Assembly (NCBI GenBank): GCA_031296345.1
Contig: JARLFW010000073.1
Coordinates: 1 to 5,983 of the forward strand
Reading direction: 5' to 3'
DNA: 5,983 nucleotides
DNA from: Nitrosotalea sp.
Lineage (GTDB): Archaea > Thermoproteota > Nitrososphaeria > Nitrososphaerales > Nitrosopumilaceae
Part shown: piece by piece, positions 1 to 5,515 of the stretch
Layout of the letters: each line of letters opens with the position of its first letter
Position numbering within the stretch: position 1 is the first letter of the stretch
Notes under the pieces: generated by a model
Told to the model about the DNA's origin: nothing
What the model saw: the letters and a program-made list of their open reading frames with translations, nothing else
Database searches by the model: none
Translations under genes and position numbers: made by a program

Positions 1-7
1 ATCAGAT

Positions 8-1375
8 TTGATAAAGATTGTAATCCTGTTTATTATGGCATGCATTTTATTTCCTAGTGTTGTTTTCTTGTCAGCCTATGGAGATGGACTTGCAAGTGAA
101 ACATTGCCACCATCTATGATTGGGAACATAAATGTCACACTATCAATCAACACGTCACCATTTTTGATTGACAACTATCATGCAGGTACACAGATAAATT
201 TCGTTTTGTTGGATGTTTCCAATCAACAACCGATTCCACAAGCAACAATCGCAGATTCAGTCTTCAAGGGGGACAATGCAATACTAGGTCACGTGTTCAT
301 GAGTGATAGTGGAAATTTCCTACTGGATTTGATGCCAGACTCATCAGCGAGTAAGATTTCAATTGATGAGCAAGGAGGACCATTTCCAGGCCTACTAGGC
401 CATAGTGGAGAGTATAACATCAAGGGACCTGTATTTTCTACCGGAGGATTGTACAAATTCAAAATAGAAGTTCTCACAATGGGGTCGTATGATAATCAGG
501 TCAGCAAATCATTTAATGCCGGAGTATCAATTCCAGAAACAAACAATTACCAAGTTTATGATAAAGATTATGGAAATCAGAATGTTACAGTAATTGCATA
601 CTATGATCAAATTAGTGATTTTCAATACAATTCAAATGATAAAACCATGAATTTTGTGATGCCGTTTAACTGGAACCAAGATAATATCAAACAGGTATCA
701 GTTGTGCATCAGGAATTAAAGATACCAAAATCATTTGGCGATTTCATAGTTACAAAATATGATGCATTCATCAACGGAGTAAAATTACCTGACAAAGCAA
801 TCAGCATAGACGATTATTCATCAGATGAACGAATTGTACACATTATTTTATACAAAGAGGAATTGGCAAACATTGCAAAACAGCATAACAGTACAAAATC
901 AGAAATGGATTTCTCACTGACCCCAAGCAATACAACTAGTTTTCCAATCATACAATTTACAAGAAATGCCCAGTACAAGGTAAGCCTCAGTTGGGATCCA
1001 CCAAAAATTATTCCAGGTTCAACAACAAGATTTAGTTTCCAAGTTCTAGATCCTTATTTGATTAACAAGACAGTCGATTCCATAGACTATGATTTTTCCA
1101 TAATCGAGGGAAAAAATGGCGCAATATTGCACAAGAGTGGTACGACAGATAATAATGGAAATATGAAAATCATTGATGCTCAATTTCCATCTAATTATAC
1201 AGGTCCAATAACAATTGCATTTGAGAATCTAAATGGAAACAGTTTTGCAGATTCTGAATTCTCAGGATTTGTCTCGCCCCCCACAATAATTCCAGAATTT
1301 CCCATCGGAGCACTGGTGATAATAGCAATCTCATTTTCAACAATAATATTATTTCAAAAATTAGTGAAAAAATAG
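8..1375 (+). CDS. Secreted surface protein with PEF-type C-terminal anchor
   Basis: Predicted exported protein of unknown function held at the cell surface. Residues 1-24 form a signal peptide (short basic start, hydrophobic core, likely cleavage after SAYG). The extracellular part is beta-rich. Two Ig-like stretches can be guessed, about 42-165 and 322-412, the second starting near SWDPPKIIPGSTTRF. It carries seven N-glycosylation sequons (N42, N48, N192, N294, N308, N353, N396). The tail has PEFP at 429-432, a hydrophobic helix at 433-449 and a basic KLVKK end. This is the tripartite layout of archaeosortase substrates (PEF/PEFG-CTERM type), although here P replaces the G of the usual thaumarchaeal PEFG. 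The start used is a TTG at the very edge of the window. The frame is open to base 2, so the true start may lie outside. It is followed 2 nt later by a small membrane-protein gene. The architecture is secure; the function is not recognised. Confidence 0.85.
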   Translation: MIKIVILFIMACILFPSVVFLSAYGDGLASETLPPSMIGNINVTLSINTSPFLIDNYHAGTQINFVLLDVSNQQPIPQATIADSVFKGDNAILGHVFMSDSGNFLLDLMPDSSASKISIDEQGGPFPGLLGHSGEYNIKGPVFSTGGLYKFKIEVLTMGSYDNQVSKSFNAGVSIPETNNYQVYDKDYGNQNVTVIAYYDQISDFQYNSNDKTMNFVMPFNWNQDNIKQVSVVHQELKIPKSFGDFIVTKYDAFINGVKLPDKAISIDDYSSDERIVHIILYKEELANIAKQHNSTKSEMDFSLTPSNTTSFPIIQFTRNAQYKVSLSWDPPKIIPGSTTRFSFQVLDPYLINKTVDSIDYDFSIIEGKNGAILHKSGTTDNNGNMKIIDAQFPSNYTGPITIAFENLNGNSFADSEFSGFVSPPTIIPEFPIGALVIIAISFSTIILFQKLVKK

Positions 1376-1377
1376 AC

Positions 1378-1644
1378 ATGAAACGAGGCATCGTAATTTT
1401 AATTGGAGGAGCCTGTATGCTCATAGGAGGCCATTTTCTTTCACAAACGGTACTTGATTTAATCCCAACAATAAATCCAGCAAATTCAAGCGTAATAGCA
1501 GATACAAATTATCACATGGTGACTCTAAGTAACCAATTAACTACAGTCAGCCAATTTGGAATCATAGTTTTACTTATTGGGGCAATCACGTTTTTTATTG
1601 ATAGAAAAAAATCCAATTATTCAAAGAATCACAATACTGACTAA
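1378..1644 (+). CDS. Small two-helix membrane protein
   Basis: An 88-residue hypothetical protein. Helix 1 spans about residues 4-21 and is glycine-rich (GGACMLIGG). A polar loop at 22-58 contains one sequon (N36-S-S). Helix 2 spans about 60-74 and ends in the basic sequence DRKK, followed by a polar tail. The positive charges at both ends suggest both termini are cytoplasmic and the loop is outside, on the same side as the upstream secreted protein. The ATG lies 2 nt after the upstream stop, so the two are very probably co-transcribed and translationally coupled. A GTGA about 12 nt upstream is only a weak ribosome-binding match. I do not recognise the family. A role as membrane partner of the upstream surface protein is inferred from position only. 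Confidence 0.75.
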   Translation: MKRGIVILIGGACMLIGGHFLSQTVLDLIPTINPANSSVIADTNYHMVTLSNQLTTVSQFGIIVLLIGAITFFIDRKKSNYSKNHNTD

Positions 1645-1650
1645 AATTTA

Positions 1651-1670
1651 AGTCTGATTTTTTTATTTTA
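1651..1670 (+). terminator. T-rich transcription terminator
   Basis: T7 at 1658-1664 followed by A and T4, starting 14 nt after the stop codon of the small membrane protein. Archaeal RNA polymerase terminates at such T tracts without needing a hairpin, and none is seen. The remaining bases to 1745, before the convergent gene, show nothing recognisable. Confidence 0.5.
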
Positions 1671-1745
1671 TACTAGTCCAGCGTTAACCCTTCAAGTTCT
1701 AAAGATATTGTAAATTCTAGGTTTATTGTTTAGTATGGATCTGTT

Positions 1746-1976
1746 CTAGTTAGCACACATTAGTGTCGTAGTACTCTGTATTCTTCCCAATTGGCGGATT
1801 TTTTTCGCTATTGTCTCTCTCATCTCTTCAACATTAGGGCATACAATTTTTACCACAATGTCATAGTTACCAAATACGCCTGAGACTTCCTTTACAGAAT
1901 CAATAGATTTTACCCCTTCAACAATTGTTCCCTCTGATCCCATCTCACAATTTATCATGACATATGCAGTTTCCAA
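1746..1976 (-). CDS. Stand-alone Lrp/AsnC ligand-binding (RAM) domain protein
   Basis: A single RAM/AsnC C-terminal domain (beta-alpha-beta-beta-alpha-beta) without the helix-turn-helix of full-length Lrp proteins. It begins LETAYVMINCEMG, followed by the helix with SIDSVKEV, the GVFGNYDIVVKI strand pair with the typical G-x-YD turn, and the C-terminal strand STTTLM. Such domains bind amino acids or other small effectors and form dimers or octamers; alone they may modulate full-length Lrp regulators. I chose the TTG at 1976, giving 76 residues, because the domain begins there and single-domain members are about that length. An in-frame ATG at 2048 would add 24 residues rich in K, Y, N and I that look like translated AT-rich DNA. 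TATA-like sequence lies about 24 nt upstream of the TTG and also about 28 nt upstream of the ATG, so promoter spacing does not settle the start. Confidence 0.85.
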   Translation of the reverse strand: METAYVMINCEMGSEGTIVEGVKSIDSVKEVSGVFGNYDIVVKIVCPNVEEMRETIAKKIRQLGRIQSTTTLMCAN

Positions 1977-1995
1977 CCATATTATATCGCGTTCA

Positions 1996-2003
1996 TAATA
2001 TAT
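1996..2003 (-). promoter_or_regulatory. Possible TATA box for the RAM-domain gene (TTG start)
   Basis: The minus strand reads ATATATTA here, centred about 23-24 nt upstream of the TTG at 1976, a spacing compatible with a leaderless transcript. A competing TTTTTAATA at about 2072-2080 sits 28 nt upstream of the alternative ATG at 2048. The region is so AT-rich that either match may be chance. Confidence 0.25.
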
Positions 2004-2082
2004 GAAATTTTTGGTATTATACCATTTTAAAACATCATATTTTTTCATTTCATTAACATATTACTAATTAATTATTAAAAAT

Positions 2083-2104
2083 AAGACATTTTTTGAAATG
2101 TTTT
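2083..2104 (+). repeat. Inverted repeat upstream of the RAM-domain gene
   Basis: ACATTT and AAATGT arms (2086-2091 and 2096-2101) around a 4-nt TTTG centre. After one mismatched pair, two further A-T pairs extend each side. It lies in the intergenic region 2049-2157, which otherwise holds only AT-rich DNA and a 9-bp direct repeat, ATTACTAAT, at 2060-2068 and 2110-2118. It could be a dyad operator for an Lrp-type regulator, or simply chance in AT-rich sequence. Confidence 0.3.
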
Positions 2105-2157
2105 GGCTCATTACTAATAATCACAAATAACAATTTCATTACAAATAGATCTCAACA

Positions 2158-2182
2158 TAACAAAATAATAAAAAATGTAAAA
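2158..2182 (-). terminator. T-rich terminator of the SIMPL gene
   Basis: Immediately after the TAG stop of the SIMPL gene the minus strand reads TTTTACATTTTTTATTATTT, with runs of four, six and three T. This is the expected form of an archaeal intrinsic terminator. No stem precedes it. Confidence 0.5.
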
Positions 2183-2968
2183 CTACTGATCTCCAATTAG
2201 AAAGATTACACTTACAGTAGTTGTTACTTGTTGGTTTGAAGTAAATATTGGTGTAGACTTTTCAGCCATAGTAGACATGGCACCCGGATATATCGGAGGC
2301 GGCTGAGAATTAAAGTCAGAAAGAGTCACCATCTTTACGCCAATTATTTTTTGACCTAGCGGATCAATTGCTGTCTCTGCTCGAGATTTTGCATTCAAGA
2401 CTGCTTTACTTAGTAAATCATCTTGGATACTCTGCTCTTTTTCAGGAGAGAGTAAGAATGATATGTTGTCCACTCTATTTGCCCCTGCTGCAACTGCAGT
2501 ATCCACAATATTTCCTGCCATTGACAGTTTAGTTGTTTTGACATACAAAGTGTTTGATGTTTGATAACCCGTCAATACTGATTTGTGGATCCCAGTATTT
2601 GGATCAGGTACAGAGTCTTGGTATACTGGATAGATAGAGAATCCAGCTGTACTTATCTCGTCTTTAGTTATGCCAATATTTTCAATAGCACTTACTACAG
2701 TATTCATCATTTGAGAGTTTGAATTGATTGCATCCTGTGCAGTCTTTGCTTCAGTATCAACACCAAATTGAACAGTAACTATATCTGGTAATACAGATAC
2801 CGTTGCAGAACCTGTAGAAGATACGGTTCTCTCTCGTGATGCAGGTATTACAGATATTTGCTGTCCATAGGCTTCTTTTTGTGACATTTCCAAGATAACA
2901 AACACGGCAGTTGAAACAATTAGAATAGCGGCAAGTGTTGCAAGTATGACTTTTTTCTGGCTCGTCAT
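2183..2968 (-). CDS. Membrane-anchored SIMPL-domain (DUF541/YggE-like) protein
   Basis: A 261-residue protein of the SIMPL/DUF541 family (bacterial YggE relatives), whose biochemical role is poorly defined but often linked to oxidative-stress tolerance. Residues 1-35 give a short basic start (TSQKK) and a hydrophobic helix of about 20 residues, so the protein is exported and membrane-anchored or cleaved near AYGQQ. The SIMPL domain begins around residue 45 with RTVSSTGSATVSVLPDIVTV, the family's hallmark first strand, and continues through the GI-x-KDEI-x-T helix/strand, a GYQTSNTL strand, the NRVDNISF segment, the AVLNAKSRAE helix and a final strand TTTVSVIFLI. Length is typical. I chose the ATG at 2968 over the TTG five codons upstream because a TATA box lies about 26 nt before it. 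It is transcribed alone, divergently from the coiled-coil gene. Confidence 0.9.
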   Translation of the reverse strand: MTSQKKVILATLAAILIVSTAVFVILEMSQKEAYGQQISVIPASRERTVSSTGSATVSVLPDIVTVQFGVDTEAKTAQDAINSNSQMMNTVVSAIENIGITKDEISTAGFSIYPVYQDSVPDPNTGIHKSVLTGYQTSNTLYVKTTKLSMAGNIVDTAVAAGANRVDNISFLLSPEKEQSIQDDLLSKAVLNAKSRAETAIDPLGQKIIGVKMVTLSDFNSQPPPIYPGAMSTMAEKSTPIFTSNQQVTTTVSVIFLIGDQ

Positions 2969-2990
2969 TAACTCGTATAACAAAAGTTGA

Positions 2991-2998
2991 GTTTATAG
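2991..2998 (-). promoter_or_regulatory. TATA box of the SIMPL gene
   Basis: The minus strand reads CTATAAAC, centred about 26-27 nt upstream of the ATG at 2968. That is the archaeal TATA-to-start distance, so the transcript would be leaderless. The spacing is the main reason for preferring this ATG over the upstream TTG at 2983. Confidence 0.5.
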
Positions 2999-3080
2999 AC
3001 TTTGAGTATATTTCATCCTAACATGATTTTTTATTAAAATTTTAAAGTATTATTTTACAACCTCGTTAATTGATACTCAT

Positions 3081-3110
3081 AGACAATCTAAAAATAAGCA
3101 AGGATTGTCT
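3081..3110 (+). promoter_or_regulatory. Inverted repeat bracketing a TATA box (putative operator)
   Basis: AGACAATC (3081-3088) and GATTGTCT (3103-3110) are perfect 8-bp inverted arms, with centres 22 bp apart, about two helical turns. The 14-bp spacer contains TAAAAATA (3089-3096), a good archaeal TATA box that would place transcription start near 3118, just before the ATG at 3125. A dimeric repressor bound here would block TBP/TFB. The right arm lies before the predicted start site, so an RNA hairpin role is less likely. Confidence 0.45.
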
Positions 3111-3190
3111 TTCCATGTATCGACATGTTACCTATTTTTCTGGACATTTGGGGATGTATGCCTGAACTTTCCAAGAACTGTATCGACATG
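3109..3190 (+). repeat. Gapped direct repeat carrying two in-frame ATGs
   Basis: CTTTCCA-TGTATCGACATG at 3109-3127 recurs at 3167-3190 as CTTTCCA-AGAAC-TGTATCGACATG, i.e. 19 matching bases with a 5-nt insertion. The 12-bp part is exact and its copies are 63 bp (21 codons) apart, so the ATG ending each copy is in the same frame. Both ATGs are candidate starts of the coiled-coil protein. The pattern suggests a local duplication or conserved sequence around the start. Confidence 0.45.
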
Positions 3191-3463
3191 ACCAATGCCT
3201 CTTCCACATACCTAGGAATTGTAGGAGGCGCAATAATTGGGGGAGTTGTCAGCTGGTGGATTTACAACAGACAGAAATACACAACTGCAAAACAAGACCA
3301 TATTTTAGGTAGAATAAAAGATTTAGAGGAAAACCATACCAACATTTTAAAAAAACTTGAAGACTTTGATGACAAACATGAGTGTTCATTTGATGCGTTA
3401 CAAGAACTCGATAAAAAAATAGACGCTCTTTTGAAAAAATCAGACAAAGATTCCTTAAAATAA
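3125..3463 (+). CDS. Membrane-anchored coiled-coil protein
   Basis: A 112-residue hypothetical protein. One membrane helix at about residues 29-47 (YLGIVGGAIIGGVVSWWIY) contains a GGxxxGG pattern suited to helix packing. The basic NRQK after it predicts a cytoplasmic C-terminus. The rest is charged and helical, with heptad-like stretches at about 55-82 and 90-106 separated by DDKHECSF, ending in lysines. It may oligomerise through the coiled coil or act as a membrane tether; the function is not recognised. Three in-frame ATGs are possible: 3125, 3158 and 3188. I keep 3125 because the TATA-like box at 3089-3096 fits it best, but 3188 (giving 91 residues, beginning MTNASSTY) would remove an unusual non-hydrophobic leader and is quite possible. 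It converges on the zinc-finger gene with only 5 nt between the stops. Confidence 0.75.
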   Translation: MLPIFLDIWGCMPELSKNCIDMTNASSTYLGIVGGAIIGGVVSWWIYNRQKYTTAKQDHILGRIKDLEENHTNILKKLEDFDDKHECSFDALQELDKKIDALLKKSDKDSLK

Positions 3464-3468
3464 TATTT

Positions 3469-3624
3469 TCATTTATTTGAAAAAGTCCACTTTTGTTCTG
3501 TATTCATTTTCAATATTTGTTCAGGCGATATGTCTTTATGATCAACGCCAAAATGTGTGGTATACTCTAACAGGCTTGTAAATGCTTTCTTGCAGACAGG
3601 ACAGTTCTTTTCAAATCCGCCCAT
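3469..3624 (-). CDS. Small C2H2 zinc-finger protein
   Basis: A 51-residue protein that starts MGGFEKNCPVCKKAFTSLLE and stops at a TGA. Residues C8, C11, H24 and H29 make a C-x2-C-x12-H-x4-H finger, with the aromatic F15 and the L18/L19 hydrophobic core positions in the places expected of a classical C2H2 fold. A polar helical tail with IKxM-like and W46 residues follows. One finger alone usually binds DNA weakly, so it may dimerise or bind RNA or protein. The ATG at 3624 is supported by a TATA box centred 27 nt upstream, implying a leaderless transcript. A perfect 8-bp-arm palindrome sits in that promoter. The gene lies in the same direction as, and 68 nt downstream of, the PPOX gene, and is convergent with the coiled-coil gene. 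The finger pattern is clear; the target is unknown. Confidence 0.8.
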   Translation of the reverse strand: MGGFEKNCPVCKKAFTSLLEYTTHFGVDHKDISPEQILKMNTEQKWTFSNK

Positions 3625-3633
3625 TGTTATAGT

Positions 3634-3652
3634 AAATACAAAAATTGTATTT
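3634..3652 (-). promoter_or_regulatory. Perfect palindrome in the zinc-finger gene promoter (putative operator)
   Basis: AAATACAA, three A, then TTGTATTT: 8-bp perfect arms, 19 bp in all. It begins 10 nt upstream of the ATG and overlaps the TATA box at 3648-3655. That is where an archaeal repressor would block TBP binding or polymerase recruitment. As a minus-strand RNA hairpin it could instead end the PPOX transcript, but no T run follows it. Confidence 0.45.
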
Positions 3653-3655
3653 TAA
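3648..3655 (-). promoter_or_regulatory. TATA box of the zinc-finger gene
   Basis: The minus strand reads TTAAAATA, centred about 27 nt upstream of the ATG at 3624, giving a predicted transcription start at or within a few bases of the A of the start codon. It gives the gene its own promoter even though it lies downstream of the PPOX gene on the same strand. Confidence 0.5.
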
Positions 3656-3692
3656 GATATTCCAGATTATCACAGTCTAGAGCTTGTCACAT

Positions 3693-4106
3693 CTAAGAGC
3701 GAGGTGTCATGTGGAATATTTTTAGAGGTAAAATCTTTAGTAAAATTCTTTTTTCACCTGGCATTCCAAACGGATACTTGTCCACTCCCAAGTATTTTTT
3801 TGCCATCTTGTCTGCGTGCTTGTCAGCATCATGAGTTGTCTGTTCTATGACTTTGCCCCGTATTGTAACCATATTGTAAGGATTTTTGTTATCAACAATT
3901 GAGATTGCCACTCTTGGATCTCTTGAGACGTTTCTTTGTTTCACCCTTCCCTCAGCTGTATTTACAATGATTATACCATCAACCAAATCAATCCAGGTTG
4001 GAGTTATCTGTGGCGAGTTGTCTTTCATCAAAGTGGCAACAAATGCCAAATTCTTGTCTTCAAGTAATTGAGTCACTTCAGGAGATATCACGCTAGTTTC
4101 AGTCAT
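3693..4106 (-). CDS. PPOX-class (Rv1155-like) F420/flavin-dependent oxidoreductase
   Basis: A 137-residue split-barrel protein of the pyridoxamine 5'-phosphate oxidase superfamily, closest in pattern to the short Rv1155-type members that use F420 (or FMN) to reduce or oxidise small molecules. Seen: LLEDKNLAFVATLMKDNSPQ (first strands), TPTWIDLVDGIIIVNT (35-50), then EGRVKQRNVSRDPRVAISIVD (52-72), whose R54, K56 and R58 are the expected cofactor-phosphate contacts, and the YNMVTIRGKV strand with the terminal KIFHM strand. Length is typical. Its ATG overlaps the stop of the upstream nitroreductase gene by 4 nt (ATGA), so the two are translationally coupled. Choice of F420 over FMN is inferred from subfamily resemblance and from the fact that these archaea make F420. 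Confidence 0.88.
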   Translation of the reverse strand: MTETSVISPEVTQLLEDKNLAFVATLMKDNSPQITPTWIDLVDGIIIVNTAEGRVKQRNVSRDPRVAISIVDNKNPYNMVTIRGKVIEQTTHDADKHADKMAKKYLGVDKYPFGMPGEKRILLKILPLKIFHMTPRS

Positions 4107-4714
4107 GGTAGTTCTACTTTGTTTCCAAATTTGCCGTCCATCACTATTTCTGATAACGGTTTTCTAGTGTTTGGAATTTCACGAGCTTGAAGTTCTGATG
4201 ATAGTTTTTCCTTTGAACCTCTTTTTCCAATTGCAATCATCGCAACTACTTCAAAATCTACAGGTACTGCTAAATCTTTTCTTGCTTTCTCATAATCAAA
4301 TCCTGCCATTGCATGAGTGACAAGCCCTTGTGAGACTGCTTGAATTGCAAGATTCTCCCATGCAGAACCAGTATCAAATTGGTGCGTTATTGATGGCTGA
4401 CCATTATGCTCAAAGTTTTTTCTAGAAACTATAACAACCAGAACAGATGCATTAGCACACCACTGTTTATTGAAATCAACAAGCAAATTGAAAAGATCAT
4501 TCCAGTTTTTTGAATTTCTTTTTGCATAGATAAATCTCCATGGCTGACTGTTGGAAGAGGACGGAGCCCATCGTGCAGCTTCGAAAAGTGGAAAGAGTTC
4601 TTTATCGCTTATTTCTTCAGGTACAAATGATCTTGGAGACCATCTGTTTATTATCAAAGAATTAATTTCATGTGTGGTACTACGATTTTTTTGTACCTCA
4701 GGATCTATCATCAT
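4103..4714 (-). CDS. Nitroreductase-family flavoprotein
   Basis: A 203-residue NADH/FMN-type nitroreductase (PF00881), acting in the cytoplasm as a homodimer on nitro, quinone or similar electron acceptors. The FMN-binding signatures are visible: RWSPRSF (24-30), WAPSSSNSQPWRF (49-61, phosphate and isoalloxazine contacts), the DTGSAWENLAIQAVSQGL helix (114-131) and the late glycine/arginine loop AIGKRG (161-166), followed by the typical RKPLSEIV (184-191). Length is normal for the family. Two consecutive ATGs (4714 and 4711) are possible, and a weak TATA-like sequence lies 22-26 nt upstream. It is first in a two-gene unit with the PPOX protein, to which it is fused by a 4-nt overlap. The natural substrate is unknown. 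FbiB-like F420 maturation reductases share this fold, so a link to F420 is possible but not shown. Confidence 0.9.
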   Translation of the reverse strand: MMIDPEVQKNRSTTHEINSLIINRWSPRSFVPEEISDKELFPLFEAARWAPSSSNSQPWRFIYAKRNSKNWNDLFNLLVDFNKQWCANASVLVVIVSRKNFEHNGQPSITHQFDTGSAWENLAIQAVSQGLVTHAMAGFDYEKARKDLAVPVDFEVVAMIAIGKRGSKEKLSSELQAREIPNTRKPLSEIVMDGKFGNKVELP

Positions 4715-4732
4715 TTGTGAGTAATTTCGTTA

Positions 4733-4740
4733 ATACTTAA
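4733..4740 (-). promoter_or_regulatory. Possible TATA box of the nitroreductase-PPOX unit
   Basis: The minus strand reads TTAAGTAT, centred about 22 nt before the ATG at 4714 and 25-26 nt before the one at 4711. It is a weak match. The 113-base gap 4715-4827 between the PAP2 stop and this gene shows no other recognisable feature and no strong T-tract terminator. Confidence 0.3.
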
Positions 4741-4827
4741 GTTTACTAGTATTTCTTTTGCAAGTGACCAAAAGATGTATTTACAATACTAAATCATATC
4801 TGAACTTTTACAAGTCAAAACATTACA

Positions 4828-5457
4828 TTATTTTTTCATGTTATCAATATAAGAAAACACAGGTCTCAGATATTTACTTGAAGCAATTACAACACATGCA
4901 ATACCAGTTCCAAGAAGTATACCGCCTACTACATCCAGAGGATAATGATCTCCGACATAAATTCTAGAATAGGAGACCAGTATTGCCTCAATGCCAAGAA
5001 TTATTGAGAATATAAGCTGTTTTCCTTTATTGAATCTCAAAAAGAGAATTGCTGCGCCGGCTGAAACAATTGTAGCATGACCTGAAGGAAAAGATGGATC
5101 AGAATCAGCATGTGCCAGAAGATTCACACTGGAAGGCCTTGCTCTATCTATTTCATTTTTGAGTACAGTACCCAATGGAATTAAAATTAGAAAGGTAATT
5201 GTAATCAACACCGCCGCTTTTCTGCCGTCCTTTTTACCCAGTACAGAGAGCAATAGAATAACAGATATCCATACTACCTCTCTACCATATTTTGTCAAAT
5301 CTACCATTATTTTATTGAGAGTTTTACCATGAGGATTGTTTATCTCCTGAAATGAAGAAGTATCCCATTTTGTAATTTCTGCATTATTACTAGAAACCAA
5401 AAAAGACAAAACTGCAAAACTTGCAAGAAGTATTGCTGCAAGTATGACGTACTTCAT
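4828..5457 (-). CDS. PAP2-family membrane phosphatase
   Basis: A 209-residue integral membrane phosphatase of the type-2 phosphatidic acid phosphatase superfamily. All three catalytic motifs are intact: K100-x6-R107-P108 (motif C1), P124-S-G-H127 (motif C2, H127 being the acid) and S164-R165-x5-H171-x3-D175 (motif C3, H171 the phosphate-attacking nucleophile). Membrane helices lie at about 3-21, 62-74, 80-98, 128-142, 147-162 and 174-193, the usual six. The active site faces the outside. Likely substrates are polyprenyl (dolichyl-type) diphosphates or phosphatidate-like lipids, so it may recycle the glycan carrier lipid used in archaeal N-glycosylation; that is inference. The ATG at 5457 is 28 nt from a TATA box. 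It is transcribed alone on this strand. Confidence 0.92.
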   Translation of the reverse strand: MKYVILAAILLASFAVLSFLVSSNNAEITKWDTSSFQEINNPHGKTLNKIMVDLTKYGREVVWISVILLLSVLGKKDGRKAAVLITITFLILIPLGTVLKNEIDRARPSSVNLLAHADSDPSFPSGHATIVSAGAAILFLRFNKGKQLIFSIILGIEAILVSYSRIYVGDHYPLDVVGGILLGTGIACVVIASSKYLRPVFSYIDNMKK

Positions 5458-5480
5458 CCAACTTAATGAAAATTACGGGG

Positions 5481-5490
5481 GTTATAAAAT
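5481..5490. promoter_or_regulatory. Near-symmetric TATA box between PAP2 gene and possible + strand gene
   Basis: On the plus strand the sequence is GTTATAAAAT; on the minus strand ATTTTATAAC. In the minus direction it sits about 28 nt before the PAP2 ATG at 5457, a good fit. In the plus direction it sits about 30 nt before an ATG at 5516. Its use for PAP2 is likely; bidirectional use is speculative. Confidence 0.45.
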
Positions 5491-5515
5491 AGATCACAGA
5501 GTCATTGGCCAAGAC

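Noticed and set aside
289..477. Minus-strand ORF inside the surface-protein gene
   Set aside because: Antisense shadow with no recognisable domain; the plus-strand frame has clear signal peptide and anchor.
1191..1424. Minus-strand ORF spanning the junction of the first two genes
   Set aside because: Leucine/isoleucine-rich antisense of the C-terminal membrane helix, hence a shadow.
3262..3447. Minus-strand serine/phenylalanine-rich ORF inside the coiled-coil gene
   Set aside because: Low-complexity product is the expected antisense of Lys/Glu-rich coiled-coil codons.
3886..4071. Plus-strand 61-residue ORF inside the PPOX gene
   Set aside because: Antisense of a conserved PPOX coding region, with no promoter or domain of its own.
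4758..4967. Plus-strand 69-residue ORF
   Set aside because: Its second half is antisense to the well-supported PAP2 coding region, and its composition (Y, K, Q rich) looks like translated AT-rich DNA.
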